The notes: generated from the letters alone by a model not told the origin. Numbered from the stretch's first letter, positions 38,690-50,408 are shown. The stretch: 64,000 nucleotides of DNA from Amoeboaphelidium protococcarum (GCA_023515745.1 JALECJ010000020.1:1054001-1118000), one strand, 5' to 3'. A program made the numbers and translations.

Positions 38690-39267
38690 AGTATCACGGT
38701 GAGTTAAAAGATTTAATAAGTATATGGCATGGCCTTTACAGAATTAAATGATCACAAAATAAAATTAAACTTCAACATTACACTATTTTCAACATTTACC
38801 ATTTGATTTCAACTTAAATGTAAGCGCTGGCATCCAGTGCTTGCTATCGCGTCAATTTTGTTAAAAGCGCGTTCAGCGTTAGTCGTACCATCCGTTAATA
38901 TGGGACATCTGAGTCTAACGCGATTTGGTACTGGTACAGATTTCACGATCTATATAAACTAGTCAATTTACTTAAATCTCTTGCCAAGTAAATAGTGTCC
39001 ACCGAGACAACCTGAGTGTCGCACATTTGTCAAGCGTGATCTGCCAATGTAACGCTGGGGAGCCTATCAACAGCGGAGAGTTCACCGATCGGTGGCACAA
39101 AATGCGACATCAGAAAATGTGATGTGACATGATATCACACACTTACACAACATAGATTGTAAGCCAGATGAGAATTATCTTTACTCTTTAATTTCTATTG
39201 TATCACTAGAATTGTACAATCCTAATTCTATATGGTATAGATATATAAGTTTAATTTTACAATAGTC
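38690..39267 (+). promoter_or_regulatory. Upstream region of the xylanase gene
   Basis: 580 bp with no ORF. It has CTATATAAACT near 38950, a perfect 12-bp palindrome CACCGATCGGTG at 39083-39094, a GATATC/CACA-rich stretch after it and TATATAAG at 39242-39249. The palindrome is a candidate binding site for a dimeric regulator; this is inference. Confidence 0.4.
39242..39249 (+). promoter_or_regulatory. TATA box, xylanase gene
   Basis: TATATAAG 18 bp before the first ATG (39268) and 45 bp before the second in-frame ATG (39295). With a usual TATA-to-start distance of about 30 bp, transcription would begin near or after 39268, which favours the second ATG as the real start. Confidence 0.4.
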
Positions 39268-41058
39268 ATGATACATAAACTAAGCACTATAAAAATGGTA
39301 CTTTTGCTGATGGGCGCGTTCATTCAAAATCTACGCGCTCAGGAAGGGAGTCTTAGGGAGGCGGCTTAACACGCTGGAATCAATCTGGGCTGTGTCCAGG
39401 CCTGGGACAAGAAAGAAGAAGCTATACTGAGTAAGCATTTCAATGGTGTGGTCGATCAGAATAGTTGCAAGATGGCGCAGATGCTTCCAGCTCAAGGCTA
39501 GCCCACTTATGAAAAGTGCGATGCCACTGCTGAATTCTCCCGTGCCAACAATATGAAGTTACGTCTGCATACTCTAATCTGGGGCTCAGCTGCGGTACCA
39601 GGCTTTTGTCAGAGTAAATCTCCCGAGTAGTTGAAACAGATCTATGTTGATCATATCACTCAAGTGATGAAGCACTATTGCTCCTATGACAATATTATTG
39701 GTATCGATGTTGTGAATGAGGCACTCAGTGACTCTCAGGCTGATGTTAATAAGAGTCCTCTGCATTACAACACCAAGAATGAAGTCTGGGCCAAGATACC
39801 AGATTACATTGGTTTGGCTTTCAAGACTGCACGCGCTGCCTGTCCGACTGCAAAGCTATTTTACAACGATTACACGCTGTATACTCCGAATAAATTCACT
39901 GCTCTGCTTCACATGCTGCAAGATTTCAAGGAGAGAGGTATTCCGATCGATGGCATTGGATTCCAATAGCATCTGGGTGTCTTCAAGGACCCGATTGATA
40001 CTAACCCGTCGAAGGAGCGTCTTCTCGAGTGCTTTCAAAAAATTGGTGAATTTGGACTGGAGGTGTAGATCACTGAATACTCTGTAAATTGCGAAGGAGA
40101 TTGTACCACCAATTAAACTCCGATCACAATGAAGAATATCGAAGCCTGTGTGGAATCACCAAACTGTAATACATTCTTTGTATGGGGACTGCATACGTAT
40201 TTTGCCACCGGTCCGAGGGAAGATTCTCCTGTGCTTCTCAACAAGGATGGGTCACTGAATCATAATGGCAAAGCTATTTACAATTATCTCATGGGTTAGG
40301 ATGGTAAAGCAGGTGCTTCGATTTCTGACACTGTGAATGCCGGTGCGCCCACTAATAAAGAGCCTTCTGATACTGTTCCGCCTGGTAAAAATGCTCCAGT
40401 TAATTCTACTTAGAACGCGCCTGCTTATCCCGCGTCTAATGCTGATTCTTCTGATACTCACGTGTAAAATTTTCCTGCTTATCCACAGCAAGGTCAACCT
40501 GATGGAAGTAAATCTTAATCTCCTAGTGAACCATCTGGCACTGGTCCTTCTCCTGCACAAGCAAACGCGCCAGCTTATCTGCCTGAAGCCAACAACAATG
40601 TAGGTAACAGAAATGACTCTCCCGGTAAGGACTCCAGAAGAATGCCACCAGCTCAGGTGAACGCTCCTGCCTATCCCCTCTCTCAGAGTGACAAACAATC
40701 AGATAATGTTCCAAGAGAGGTACTAACATCTCCTTCTCCCTCTACTCTTCCTGCTAAAGAGCAGAATACTCCTCCACAGCCTCCATCTCCTAAGCCTGCA
40801 GTTAATGCGCCGGCATATGTCTCGCCTTTGAAGGGGTCTCTTGCTAATCGAACCACCCGTAGTCCACAGAATGCTCCAGCCTATGGCAATCGCGACTCTA
40901 AGAACTCGGGGGAACAGATGTTTCAGTCACAATCCAAGAAGGCAGGATCGAAGCCCAGTCCTGTATCGTCTCAAGGGCCAGCTGTCAACGATTATGATGA
41001 CGATAACTGTGAAATTGTGTATGTTCATGCTCCGAGTAATGATTAATTGAAATAATGA
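39268..41058 (+). CDS. Secreted GH10 endo-1,4-beta-xylanase with NAPAY repeat tail
   Basis: Cuts xylan or related wall polysaccharide outside the cell. The code-6 ORF has 596 residues, TGA at 41056-41058. Signal peptide MVLLLMGAFIQNLRAQ begins at the second ATG (39295). The GH10 barrel covers about residues 35-350. The acid/base Glu lies in GIDVVNEALSD (Glu151) and the nucleophile in VQITEYSV (Glu270). Further GH10 features are LRLHTLIWGSAAVP and FFVWGLHTYF. The C-terminal 230 residues are Pro/Ser/Asn-rich with a recurrent NAPAY/NFPAY motif (at least six copies), ending in an acidic DYDDDNCEIVYVHAP. The tail is probably a linker or wall-binding region. No carbohydrate-binding module was recognised. 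Confidence 0.92.
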
Positions 41059-41115
41059 TGATAAAATAGGATTTGATATTACAACGTGCGATGATTAATT
41101 TAAGATACTTTGACA

Positions 41116-41819
41116 TCACTTCTTTAAAGCTTCATAAACTTGGCCTTGGTACTTGAAAGTTGCCGTTTAGAACAACTGATCAAGTTATGCTTCAACAGGA
41201 GGCAGAGTTCCTCGACATCCAGCGACAACCTTCTCACTCCATTTAAAGTACTCTTAAACTCGATATGCATCCCATCCGACGGGGACTTGTCTACACAAAT
41301 CTCTCAAATTGTACAGCTTATCGGCCAGCTTTACGCATTTAGCCTCTTTCGATTTTAGAGGTGCCGAGTCAATCTATTTTTGCTTTCTCTCAGCCTTTGA
41401 TAGCGTCAAATCATCAGTGACTTCAGCGACAATGCTGCAAACTCTAGCACCAAACTCCTCCCTAATCTCATCCAGTGTAGTATCTGTATCTTCAACAGTG
41501 TCATGCAAGATCGCAGCCAGCACAGCACTTATAGCATCGACATCGCTCGGTCCAGACGCAGTTAAAAGTCCACCAACATTGATAAGTGTATCAGCTACGC
41601 CAATTGGATGATTGATGTACGGTGTCTACTCTAGATCTTTTCGCCTCTGCTTCGAGTGCTTGATCGCTGCGAAATTGATAGCATGCATCAGTCGAGCAAT
41701 ATTACCGTCATCGCTTAGCCTGTTGAAATGTGGACCGTATCTACAAAGTTAAGGTAAATCGAAAATTTATGAAGTCAAAGCGAATAAACTCACTCTCTCT
41801 TATGGCCTTGGTTGCTCAT
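41116..41819 (-). CDS. MESH1: MESH1/HDDC3-type HD phosphohydrolase
   Basis: Metazoan-type SpoT homologue; the family hydrolyses ppGpp and also NADPH. Exons 41819-41794 and 41740-41116 with a 53-nt GT-AG intron; 216 residues, frame closes. Key features: [14 protein letters not shown] then [10 protein letters not shown], the HD motif [14 protein letters not shown], and the metal/catalytic stretch [13 protein letters not shown]. Length is near the human protein (179) with a short C-terminal extension. Convergent with the xylanase gene. Confidence 0.9.
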
Positions 41820-42269
41820 ACAATAGTTACGAAATTATATTTTTCTGTGTAAGGTAGTAAGTAATACAGTAAAATTCTAAAGAGAGAGACGTTTTGTTTC
41901 AGCAGCGATAAATAACACGCGTCACCACGAAGCTGTCGGTTTTCAAAAGGGCTTTTACTTTATGCATGGAAACATCTAATCATTGACAATTCCCATGCAT
42001 AATGTTTGCCAAGAGTTGTATTATTCTCTACCTTCATATATCTGCATTGAACTTCTTTTCAACCACCTTGAACATTAAAATCTAATTTTGTTTCAGCCAA
42101 TCAGTTTCAGCGCGGCTCATTTGAGAGATCGACCAGATTTGTTATTAACATTTAAACATCGAATTCAACTCAGCCACTTGGCATCTCCACTCATTTCTGA
42201 TTTTTTATCATTCTAATTATAACAATTAAATATCACTGAGATACTGTAATAATAAAACATTATACTGAA
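41820..42269. promoter_or_regulatory. Divergent promoter region MESH1/BK-like channel
   Basis: 450 bp, AT-rich, with no ORF of note. No defined element beyond A/T-rich leader sequence before 42270. Confidence 0.35.
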
Positions 42270-45200
42270 ATGGATAGTATTAGTGGCAAGGACAAGAAAA
42301 AGGCGTAGAAAGCACTTTGGCAGAAGGCTAAATACGCGTCAGTCTTGCTCACCCCACGTTACCCTATACATGACAACCGTTACAGGCATCCAGTGAGCTC
42401 TGACAGCAGTCATCTACCACTTTTGGAGAATATGGAAAATGGTAATCAGGTGGAATTTGAGTAATTTGAACACCATTAGTAAATTGGAGAATCCTCAATG
42501 GTCAATGTCTCAGACGACAGCAGTGACGATGGCGACAAGAACAGTCCCAACAAGATTTACCACGAGCTGATTCTGGCTGATGTTGAAGAATCCTCATGGC
42601 GCCATCGATTGGCATATAAAATGGATTCTACGCCTGCTAGTCGTTTGTGGGAAATTGTTGATCTCGTCATTAGTTTCCTGTTCATTGTGTTATACATCTA
42701 TAACACTACTTACGACGAGCGTGGTCTGCCTACTCTGACTCTGAACATGGATTTTGCTCTAGCGATAGTTCTTTTGGCTCAGTATCTGCCCAAGTTGTAT
42801 ATTGCTGTCGATTTGGCGCGTGCATGGACTTCTACTCTCACTCTGCTCACCTTTGCCTCCACTGTGCCGGTCGTACTGTCCTACTTTAACCCTGAGGTGA
42901 GACATAGTTATATGAGTGCTGGGTATCTCGCTTATTTCTATCCTCTGCGATTTGTCCGTCTGCATGTCATTCTCATGGCTGTGCTAATTCCAAGCAAGAC
43001 CTCTATCCTCAAGTTGTCTCTCATCACCAGGAAAGCCATCAGACTCGTGGCATTCATTCTCTTTCTAGTACTTACTGTGGCGGCCTTTGTCCATGTCGTC
43101 GCGTACAAGTCTTAAGGCGTCAGAAATCTGACATTTTTTGATAGTTTTTACTTTGCTATTATTAGTGTCAATTCTGGTAATACATCTCAGATCGTGCCTG
43201 ATGGACCTTTCGCTCGAGTTGTTGTGCTCTATATTCTCATCACTGGTGCAATATTTGTGCCCACCCGTGTGGCTGAATTGCTGCGTCTCATGGGTCAGAA
43301 GTCTGTGTATGATCACTCTTTCAAGAAGAAGAATAATCAGAATCATGTCCTTATCTGTGGAGACTTTGAGTTGAGTTCTTTATCCACCTTCCTGAAAGAG
43401 TTCTTTTGTGCTGATCACGGCCCTCTCAGTGTGAACACTCATGTGGTAATTCTGAGTCCTAATGAGCCATCTGAAGAGCTGAAGCTGATCCTGGAGAATC
43501 CAATGTACATCAATAGGACACAGTACGTGAAAGGAAGTGTGATGAATTTGCGTTCTCTTGAGAAAGTTCGTATCAAAGAGGTGAAAGCTTGCTTCATATT
43601 TAGCAGTAAATACGCAACCAGTAATGCATCTGAGGATGATGCCAAGACAGCTATGCGTGCGTTAGCCTTGAGAAAATCCGTGAAGGATATCAAATTGCAT
43701 GTCCAAGTGTTAATGCCAGAGAATAAGAGCCATTTTGACTATTTGGCTGATTCCATGGTCTGCACGGACGAACTCAAGTTGGGAATGTTGGCTCAAAATT
43801 GCAGATGCCCAGGTTTAACTACTCTTATGCATCTATTGACTACCAGTTTGACGGACAAGTCAGCGTATAGGCTTTTGAAGAGGACCGGCGCTGATGATGA
43901 AAATATCGAAAAGGAGTGGATCAGAGAGTATTTATATGGTGCTGGTCAGGAGATTTATCCATAGCAAGTTTAACCTGAATGGGTTGGAAAGCGGTTCGCT
44001 TCAGTTTCTTATTATGTATTCAAGCACTATGGTGTTGTGCTTTTTGCTATTGGTGTACCGAACAAGTCTTACTATGAGAAGAAGAAGAAAGTGGCTCACT
44101 ATAAGAAGTTGGGACTGAAAATCACTGAAGAATTGATGGACTTGTGGCAAGTAAATGCTGGTGATTATGATCTCTATCTCAACCCCGCTGATTACGTTGT
44201 CTGTGGAAATGAAGTCTGCTTCTACATTGGCTCTGATCAGATGAGCTTGAACGCGGTGAACTTCGACAGTCCAATGGTTAAGAGTAAGATAAATAAGAAG
44301 AGCAACAACAGTAGCAAGTAATCAATGCATAGTGAAGTGACTATTGACGTGAATGTGAATGCTTCATCATCTTCGATGAATACTCAGATCATCTCAGAGT
44401 AAAACGATGACACTCCATAGGCACCTACAGATGGTGCTCTCCTCGGCAATCGCCCTAATCTTGCCACTGGTAATAAGGATGCTCTACCGTCCGTGTTATT
44501 TGAGAATGATGCACCTGTTGAGTCTGAAGATATTGCGGCAGAGAGTACGTAGAAATTCTAATCTGGGGGAGCTTAGACCAAGGGAGCATCTCAATAGAAT
44601 GCTAATGCTCCTACTGAAGTTGTAGATACTCCTAGTAAATTATTGGAACAGAATAGTTTCGTGACTCGAATCTTCCAACAGGCTATGGGGTTCACAGGGA
44701 TGCAGCCGCCGACTGGTGCACCTCAACACGGCAGAATGAGAAGTGACACGGTCGATTCAATTGACCCTGAGATGGCGCAGAAAAATTGTCTGTCTTCAGA
44801 TGTACACGGTCATATTCTGGTCTGCGATCCGAACTGCAGTCTTAACATTGAATACTTTATAGCTCCTCTGCGCTCCGAACATCTAATTGCGAATTCGAGT
44901 CCATACTCCACTTTTAGGAGTGACGGTTCTTGGACTCCTATCGTAATTTTGACTCCAATCATGCCTAGTGATCATTAACTGAATAAGCTGAAGAGATTTG
45001 AGGAGGTGTACATTATCTATGGCAACCCAATGGTGCGCAAAGATTTGAGACGTGCCGGCGTGGAAAGATGTCTGAAAGCTGTGGTGCTTGCTGATTGTAG
45101 TAAGGGAAAGTTTGAGAATGATGAGCGCACTTCTGACGCTGCGTCTCTGCTAACCGTCTTGAATATTGAAGCTATGGCACGAGAAGAGGATCTTTTCATC

Positions 45201-45830
45201 ATCACTGAATTTATTCACTATGAGAATATGAACTTTATTGGTGAATCTGCTATACCATGGTCCAAGGACACACCAGAGTATAAGCGAAGTTTGCTGCGTC
45301 CATGTTTCATGGCTGGTCACACGTATAGTCAAAATATGCTTGACTCTATCATTTGTCAAAACTTTTATAATGTCCACATGCTGTCCATCTTGAGACACAT
45401 CATCTATAGTGGCACTTTCCACGTCCAGAATTAGTTGAAACAATCAGATGGCCTGGAGCATAGTCACATCTGGTTGGTGAGAGTTCCTCCTCAATTTGCG
45501 GGCAAGACTTATTTGCAACTGTTTGGGCACATGTCTAAAGAGAAGAAGGCTATCCCTATCGGTCTTTACCGTCGCTCTATTGCCACATCTGATGTACATG
45601 CTCCACAGCAGCCATCCTCCCCTGGAAATAATGGTAACGGTATGGGCCTCAAACAGAAGATTGCAAATTCATTTCTAGGATTCCGTAAAAGTTCTGATAC
45701 TGAGCTCACCTCGAGTGTTGGTCACCATTATGTCTGTGCCAATCCTCCACCTCAGACCATTCTCCGTGCTGATGATCGTGTTTACGCGTTCAGCGTTGAG
45801 AGACCGGTCATGTGTGTTTACACCAAGTGA
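42270..45830 (+). CDS. BK (Slo)-type channel with abnormal pore
   Basis: Membrane channel with a Slo architecture. 1,186-residue code-6 ORF with no intron. Six or more hydrophobic helices lie at about residues 120-350, including an S4-like PLRFVRLHVILMAVLIP. Two RCK domains follow: RCK1 with HVLICGDFELSSLSTFLKEF, QYVKGSVMNLRSLEKVRIKE, ACFIFSSKYA and DELKLGMLAQNC; RCK2 with HGHILVCDPNCSLNIEYF, VYIIYGNPMVRKDLRRAGVE and VVLADCSKGKFENDERTSDA. These match BK closely. The pore loop, however, reads DSFYFAIISVNSGNTSQIVP where BK has TVGYGD, so the K+ filter is missing (residues 299-306). No Asp-rich calcium bowl is seen. Treating GTAATACATCTCAG within the loop as a tiny intron leads to an in-frame TGA, so the loop is probably real. 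Confidence 0.88.
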
Positions 45831-46434
45831 TATAATGTATTAAATTATCCGCAGAAATTGAAATTTTAATGAATGCTTTATATTCTACTATAGTTTAAAT
45901 TTTTAAATTATGATTATCTACAAATTTTAGTGTGCTTTAGCTCGAGTCTAACTAATCTACTGATATCTCTCTGGAATCACTGAAGTGCATTTAAGCCTTC
46001 TGTAGAATCTACTGAACTGAAACTAGTGCCTTTGTTGATTGAACTTGAGTGCTTAATGAGTCTCTACAGTTCTAATGCGCGTTTGCTCGAGTCTGTAGAA
46101 TTTACTGAAGTGCACTTTGAGAGACGGTGTAAACTGTTACGTGGGCTACTTTAAAATCAGTAATTGTAAATACTCTAAAACCACTGTTCCGGTGGACTCC
46201 TTTTTCAAATACTAAAACACCATTTACGGATAATTTTGTATCCAACTATTCGCAATTATTTTTTAATTTTATTAGAAGGACCTTACCAGCTACCGAGAGG
46301 ACTCTTTTATCAGCCGCATGCACCAGCTTCCTGACCAGAGAATCTTTAAAACAATTGGCAAAGATTTCACTATGCACGTTAAAATGTATCAAGCGCGAAA
46401 AATACCTGATTTGACTAGATTAGATCTAAAGCAT
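45808..46434 (-). other. Long TGA-free ORF, uncertain coding
   Basis: 208 codons from ATG 46434 to TGA 45810-45808, in the spacer after the channel gene and overlapping its last 23 bases. It reads FANCFKDSLVRKLVHAADKR near its start. Two related pieces, ALQQILQTRA and SVQQILQKAQ, come from a DNA repeat. Another minus frame is also open over much of the stretch, so chance is a real alternative. No family recognised. The rest of the spacer, up to 46665, holds only the promoter of the next gene. Confidence 0.25.
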
Positions 46435-46665
46435 AAAGCATTGTAAAGATTAATGACTGGTCTGTTAAAGCGGATCACGAAGCTTAATTTTGGTCCCATC
46501 TATGAAGAGCATAAATGCTGGCGGTCTCGGGGAACAACTGTATTTTGTGACTTACCAAGAACGCAATGATATTCAGTTTTGAAATATATTGTCTGCAAAC
46601 TACCGCTTCGACGTTATTTCAGTTGTTTCAATAATAAACTAAAATCTCGATAAAATCGTCAAAGT

Positions 46666-47310
46666 ATGATTAAATGGAATTCAAAGTTTATTCTCTTGCT
46701 GCTGTCAGTAGCTCTATTCATTCTCACTTTGATCGCCTTCACTTCCTTTAATAGTAGTGATGATTTCACCTCAGCTGCCAATCTTATGCCTTACTCAAGG
46801 AGTGGTGACTTGACGTCTTTTAGTCCGATACGGAATATGGAAAGAGTTAAAAGTGATTTGGCAAAGTTAATTCTTCAGGAAGATATAACGGTATAGGATA
46901 GCATGGTCAACATTATGCCGGATATGGGCAACAGCACTGTACGTGAATAGCTTGGCCGCGCTACTTGGAGACTATTGCATACGATGGCGATTAGATTTCC
47001 GTAGAAGCCTAGTGAGTTGGATTATCTGTCGTTTGAAGTTTTCGTTCTGCTCCTATCCCGTCTCTATCCGTGTGGTAACTGCGCCAAGCACTTTAGATCT
47101 CTACTGAGGCGGCAAGATTTGGGATTGCCAGTTTTCAAAGGTGGTCGGAAGATTGCAAGTGATTACATGTGTGCATTACATAATAAGGTCAACTCTCGAC
47201 TGGGCAAAAAGCAATTTGATTGCTCAAAGGCAATGGCGATTTGGCAGTGTGGATGTCCAGACGAGGCTGATGAAGAGAGTGATGATACTGCGCTGTAAAT
47301 TAAATAATGA
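46666..47310 (+). CDS. ERV2: Erv/ALR-family FAD sulfhydryl oxidase
   Basis: Forms disulfides, passing electrons to oxygen. 214-residue code-6 ORF. An N-terminal signal anchor (FILLLLSVALFILTLIAF) suggests an ER lumen location as in Erv2, not the mitochondrial Erv1. The catalytic domain has LGRATWRLLHTMAIRFP, the CxxC motif YPCGNCAKHFR and HNKVNSRLGKKQFDCS, all FAD-site landmarks. A shuttle CGC is seen in the C-terminal QCGCPDE. The last four residues follow a TAA read as Gln. Confidence 0.93.
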
Positions 47311-47403
47311 CCTGGAGTTTGATTATCAGATTGCGACAATGTATAATAAACAATTTGATATATATATATTACACATCTACTCACTACCCCCATTAAATTA
47401 AAG

Positions 47404-48486
47404 TCATATATCACCGGCAGCATTCTTCTTAATAACAAAGTACTTGCCGTTGGGATGCTACTATACAAATCGTAATACTTAGGTGTCGCTGCTTAGTACA
47501 ATCTACTAAACATCAGTGCCAGTCTATTGGCGGCAAACTATAGCGTACTGATCTTGATCATAAAGCTTAAACCTTCGCATGGCCATATGAAGACACTACC
47601 AGCCATTCAGATCATCAGTTATGTGCAGACTGACTCGCCGACACTCCTCCTATTCTCCCTAGTAGTGAATGAGCAGTCTATAATAGGATTAAATTGAAGT
47701 CTTTTAGTTTTTTAACAGAGCAAGCGATTGTCGATGTAAGCGCGTATTGATTTTACCAGATATGTTTGATATGCGCTTCGAAGGTTACATACTTTTCTAT
47801 TTCTTTATGACTTTAAATTTGACGGCAGTCTTCGGACATAAGGGAAGTTGCGCAGGTGTTATAGCTTCATCTGGACGCCCATATCCACCAGACGCGCTCT
47901 TCTCTTACAAAATCATTTTGAGCTTCACATAATTCCCACTTACAATATAGTGAGACATCCGACTCCAACCGTCCATTATCGCTTGGAAAAGTATTTACTC
48001 GCCGGACAGTTTCAACTCTTGTATAGATCTCTTCTTGCATCTAGATTCTCTAAGAGTGTCACCGTACATTACAGATGCTTGCTTAGGATATACGATCCAT
48101 TGCGCAACAAATTCAACTTGATCGCTCAGTAAACTGCCAGTGCGAACCTTTTTGCTTCTGAGAACCATTCGCATAACATCATGAACCGTGTTCGATGCAG
48201 AGATATGAACTTTTAAAGCGCTCGACAGACTAGGTATGGTGACTAGCAGCTAATGTAATACATCAGGGTCAGATTCTTGAATCGGAGGAAGATTCTTGTC
48301 CATAGCTGGCGGTGTTTGGGGGAGTGGCCGTTCAATGCTCAATTGTTTCATCATCTCACAGACTTTGGAATCTTGCACAGTGTCATTAGAAGAACGTCCT
48401 ATGGTTTGTCTTTTAACAAGTTTATTCGCTTACTGAAGACCATTTATTCCATCTTATTCAGGCTATTTACTTACAAATTGGCCCAT
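47404..48486 (-). CDS. Myristoylation-motif protein with Ras-association-like C-terminus
   Basis: 360-residue code-6 ORF, unfamiliar as a whole. Start chosen at ATG 48486 because it gives MGQFVSKQ, a good N-myristoylation motif (Gly2, Ser6, Lys7). Then a Pro-rich linker (ERPLPQTPPAMDKNLPP) and two ubiquitin-fold-like segments: SALKVHISASNTVHDVMRMVL and, at the end, AMRRFKLYDQDQYAIVC with RFVQQHPNGKYFVIKK. Both resemble RA domains, so a membrane-bound small-GTPase effector is plausible. A basic region lies between (KTAVKFKVIKKQK). Function is inferred, not shown. Confidence 0.55.
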
Positions 48487-48898
48487 TGCATATAATATAT
48501 ATTCCTTAGGCTATAGCAACAAAGAGTTTACCAAAGACAGACAGACAGGTAACAGTTCTTAGAAAGTTGTCGCGTGAGAAACTTCTGGCACAGCGAAGAG
48601 AAATCAATTTCCACGTTCTCAATCAGTTTAAGTACGCGTTTAGCCTATACAGCGAAAGCTAAACCTTTTTTATAAATCTACAGATATAAATTATTCAAGT
48701 CCTCCTTCATTGGTCGTGCTATATATGCTTTTTCATCAAGTGCTGCATCGTTCGATACATGTTTACTTAACTACGCTGGCGACTTGTTCGCATATCTTTT
48801 GGACTGTGCTAATCAAATCACATGCTTCCATTCTTCATTGATATATTTCAGAGTATTGTTCAATTCTTCTTCGATATATAGTCATTAAATAATAAATT
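48487..48898. promoter_or_regulatory. Divergent promoter region
   Basis: About 410 bp between the starts of the myristoylation-motif gene and the guanylyltransferase gene. It is AT-rich. A minus-strand reading frame at roughly 48485-48840 has some protein-like composition but needs a 13-nt intron for an ATG, so it is not called a gene. Confidence 0.35.
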
Positions 48899-50125
48899 AT
48901 GAATAATCTCCCGCCAAACTCTATTCAAGTGGAAGATAAAGTGGCCAAATTAATAATCCGCCATGTTAATGCGCTTTTACTGGGACTGAATGAAAATGAT
49001 AATCGTGATTAAAGACTGCGTAAGTTTCCAGGTGCTCAACCTATCTCATTTCTGCAAGCTCACCTCTAGTCCTTGCAACATGAAGACTATTATGTGTGTG
49101 AAAAGAGTGATGGTGTTCGCTATCTGATGTATATTGTACAGAATTTTGTCTAGAATCAAGAATTTCCGCAAGGTGTAATCAGACAGGATGTGTATCTTTT
49201 GGATAGAAAACTTCAAGTGTACGGACTTGCCGGATTGCTATTTCCTAGCCATGATAGTCAGCCTAATAAGCTACTGTTGATTAACGAGACTCTACTGGAT
49301 GGTGAATTGGTTTAGCATGAGATTGATGGTGAAGCGGTTTACAAGTATTTGGCTTTTGACTGTGTGATGTACAATACTAAAGTTCTCGCTCAGCGACCTC
49401 TTTCTACTCGTCTTGGCTACTTGAAAGATTTTGTATTGAGACCGTATTAAAAATACCAAAAGGATCATATGAAGAGTCTACAATAATCGCTGCAACTGGA
49501 GGCTAAACAGATGTTCTTTGCGTACGATATCCCCTCCGTGATGAAGTAAATTGAAAGTGGACTCGGGCATGAGAATGATGGACTGATTTTTACCAATGTT
49601 AACGCGCCTTATACAATTGGCAGAACATGTGATGGGATGCTCAAGTGGAAGCCTGCTGATTAGAATAGCATAGACTTTAAACTCCGGCTATCCTTTGATA
49701 GAGTGTAGAAGAAACCGCTATGGAAACTTGACATTCTCAATCATAACGGCGATGGATACGAAGAATATGGAGAATTGCTGCTGGATCCTGAAGAAGATCG
49801 TGATTTGATTAAGCAGTTTAAGCAAGATTCTCCAGATGGGAGGATAGTGGAATGTCGCGTAATAGTGGATGAAGAGACCAGGGAGAAGAAGTGGAAGTTT
49901 ATGAGATTCAGAGATGATAAGACTACGCCGAATCATATCAGTATTGTACCGCGTATCATGAAGAGTATCGATGAATCTGTGTCCTTAGAAAGTCTTTGCA
50001 ACTCTTAGTTTATGGATAAAGTACGCCGCAACTGGAAGCGGCGGTAAGAGTCCAAGGGTGCAAGCTAGCAGGATGTTAAAGCTCGTGTACAATTAAAGAG
50101 GAAGCACACTAATGATGATGAATGA
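48899..50125 (+). CDS. CEG1: mRNA guanylyltransferase (capping enzyme)
   Basis: Transfers GMP to the 5' end of nascent mRNA in the nucleus. 408-residue code-6 ORF without intron. Nucleotidyltransferase motifs: I with the lysine nucleophile in CEKSDGVRYLM; III LLDGELVQ and YLAFDCVMYN; IV NDGLIFTNVNAPYTIGR; V MLKWKPADQNSIDF; the OB-fold motif VI equivalent is RIVECRVI with WKFMRFRDDKTTPNH. There is no RNA triphosphatase domain fused in front, so this is the fungal-style split capping system rather than the metazoan fusion. The C-terminus is basic. Confidence 0.95.
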
Positions 50126-50336
50126 ACATACTATTACAGAACATAATTCTTCATTTCTGAACTTGATTTTCTTTTGTGGCTGGAGTTCACATACTGTACC
50201 AGCTATGCCGATTAAAACATACGTACTAAGTATGCAAGACACCATTTAATAAACAGTGATAGAAAGTCTTATAAATATGGCTTGGAATATGGCTTGCTTT
50301 GCGAAAATCATTCATCAAATCAGCTATAAAAGCGAA
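50126..50336. other. Spacer before tRNA gene
   Basis: AT-rich spacer, no feature seen apart from the sequence upstream of the tRNA. Confidence 0.3.
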
Positions 50337-50408
50337 TCTTCGTTAGTATATTGGTTAGTACCCCCGCCTGTCACGCGGGTAAGCTGGGTTCGATTCCCAG
50401 ACGGAGAG
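50337..50408 (+). tRNA. tRNA-Asp(GTC)
   Basis: The 7-bp acceptor stem TCTTCGT pairs with ACGGAGA (one G-T pair). D arm with A-box-like TTAGTATATTGGTTAGTA, anticodon stem CCCGC/GCGGG around loop CTGTCAC (anticodon GTC at 50370-50372), and T arm CTGGGTTCGATTCCCAG with the B box GGTTCGATTCC. No intron. CCA is not encoded, as usual in eukaryotes. Asp uses GAY, so this tRNA is not part of the stop-codon reassignment. Confidence 0.95.

Noticed and set aside
43180-43193. GTAATACATCTCAG inside the channel pore loop as a 14-nt intron
   Set aside because: It has GT and AG ends and the same length as the IFT52 micro-intron, but removing it produces an in-frame TGA a few codons later and breaks the S6 region.
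48485-48852. Minus-strand frame with protein-like sequence upstream of the myristoylation-motif gene
   Set aside because: It needs a 13-nt intron to gain an ATG, overlaps the neighbouring start in another frame and shows no family features.
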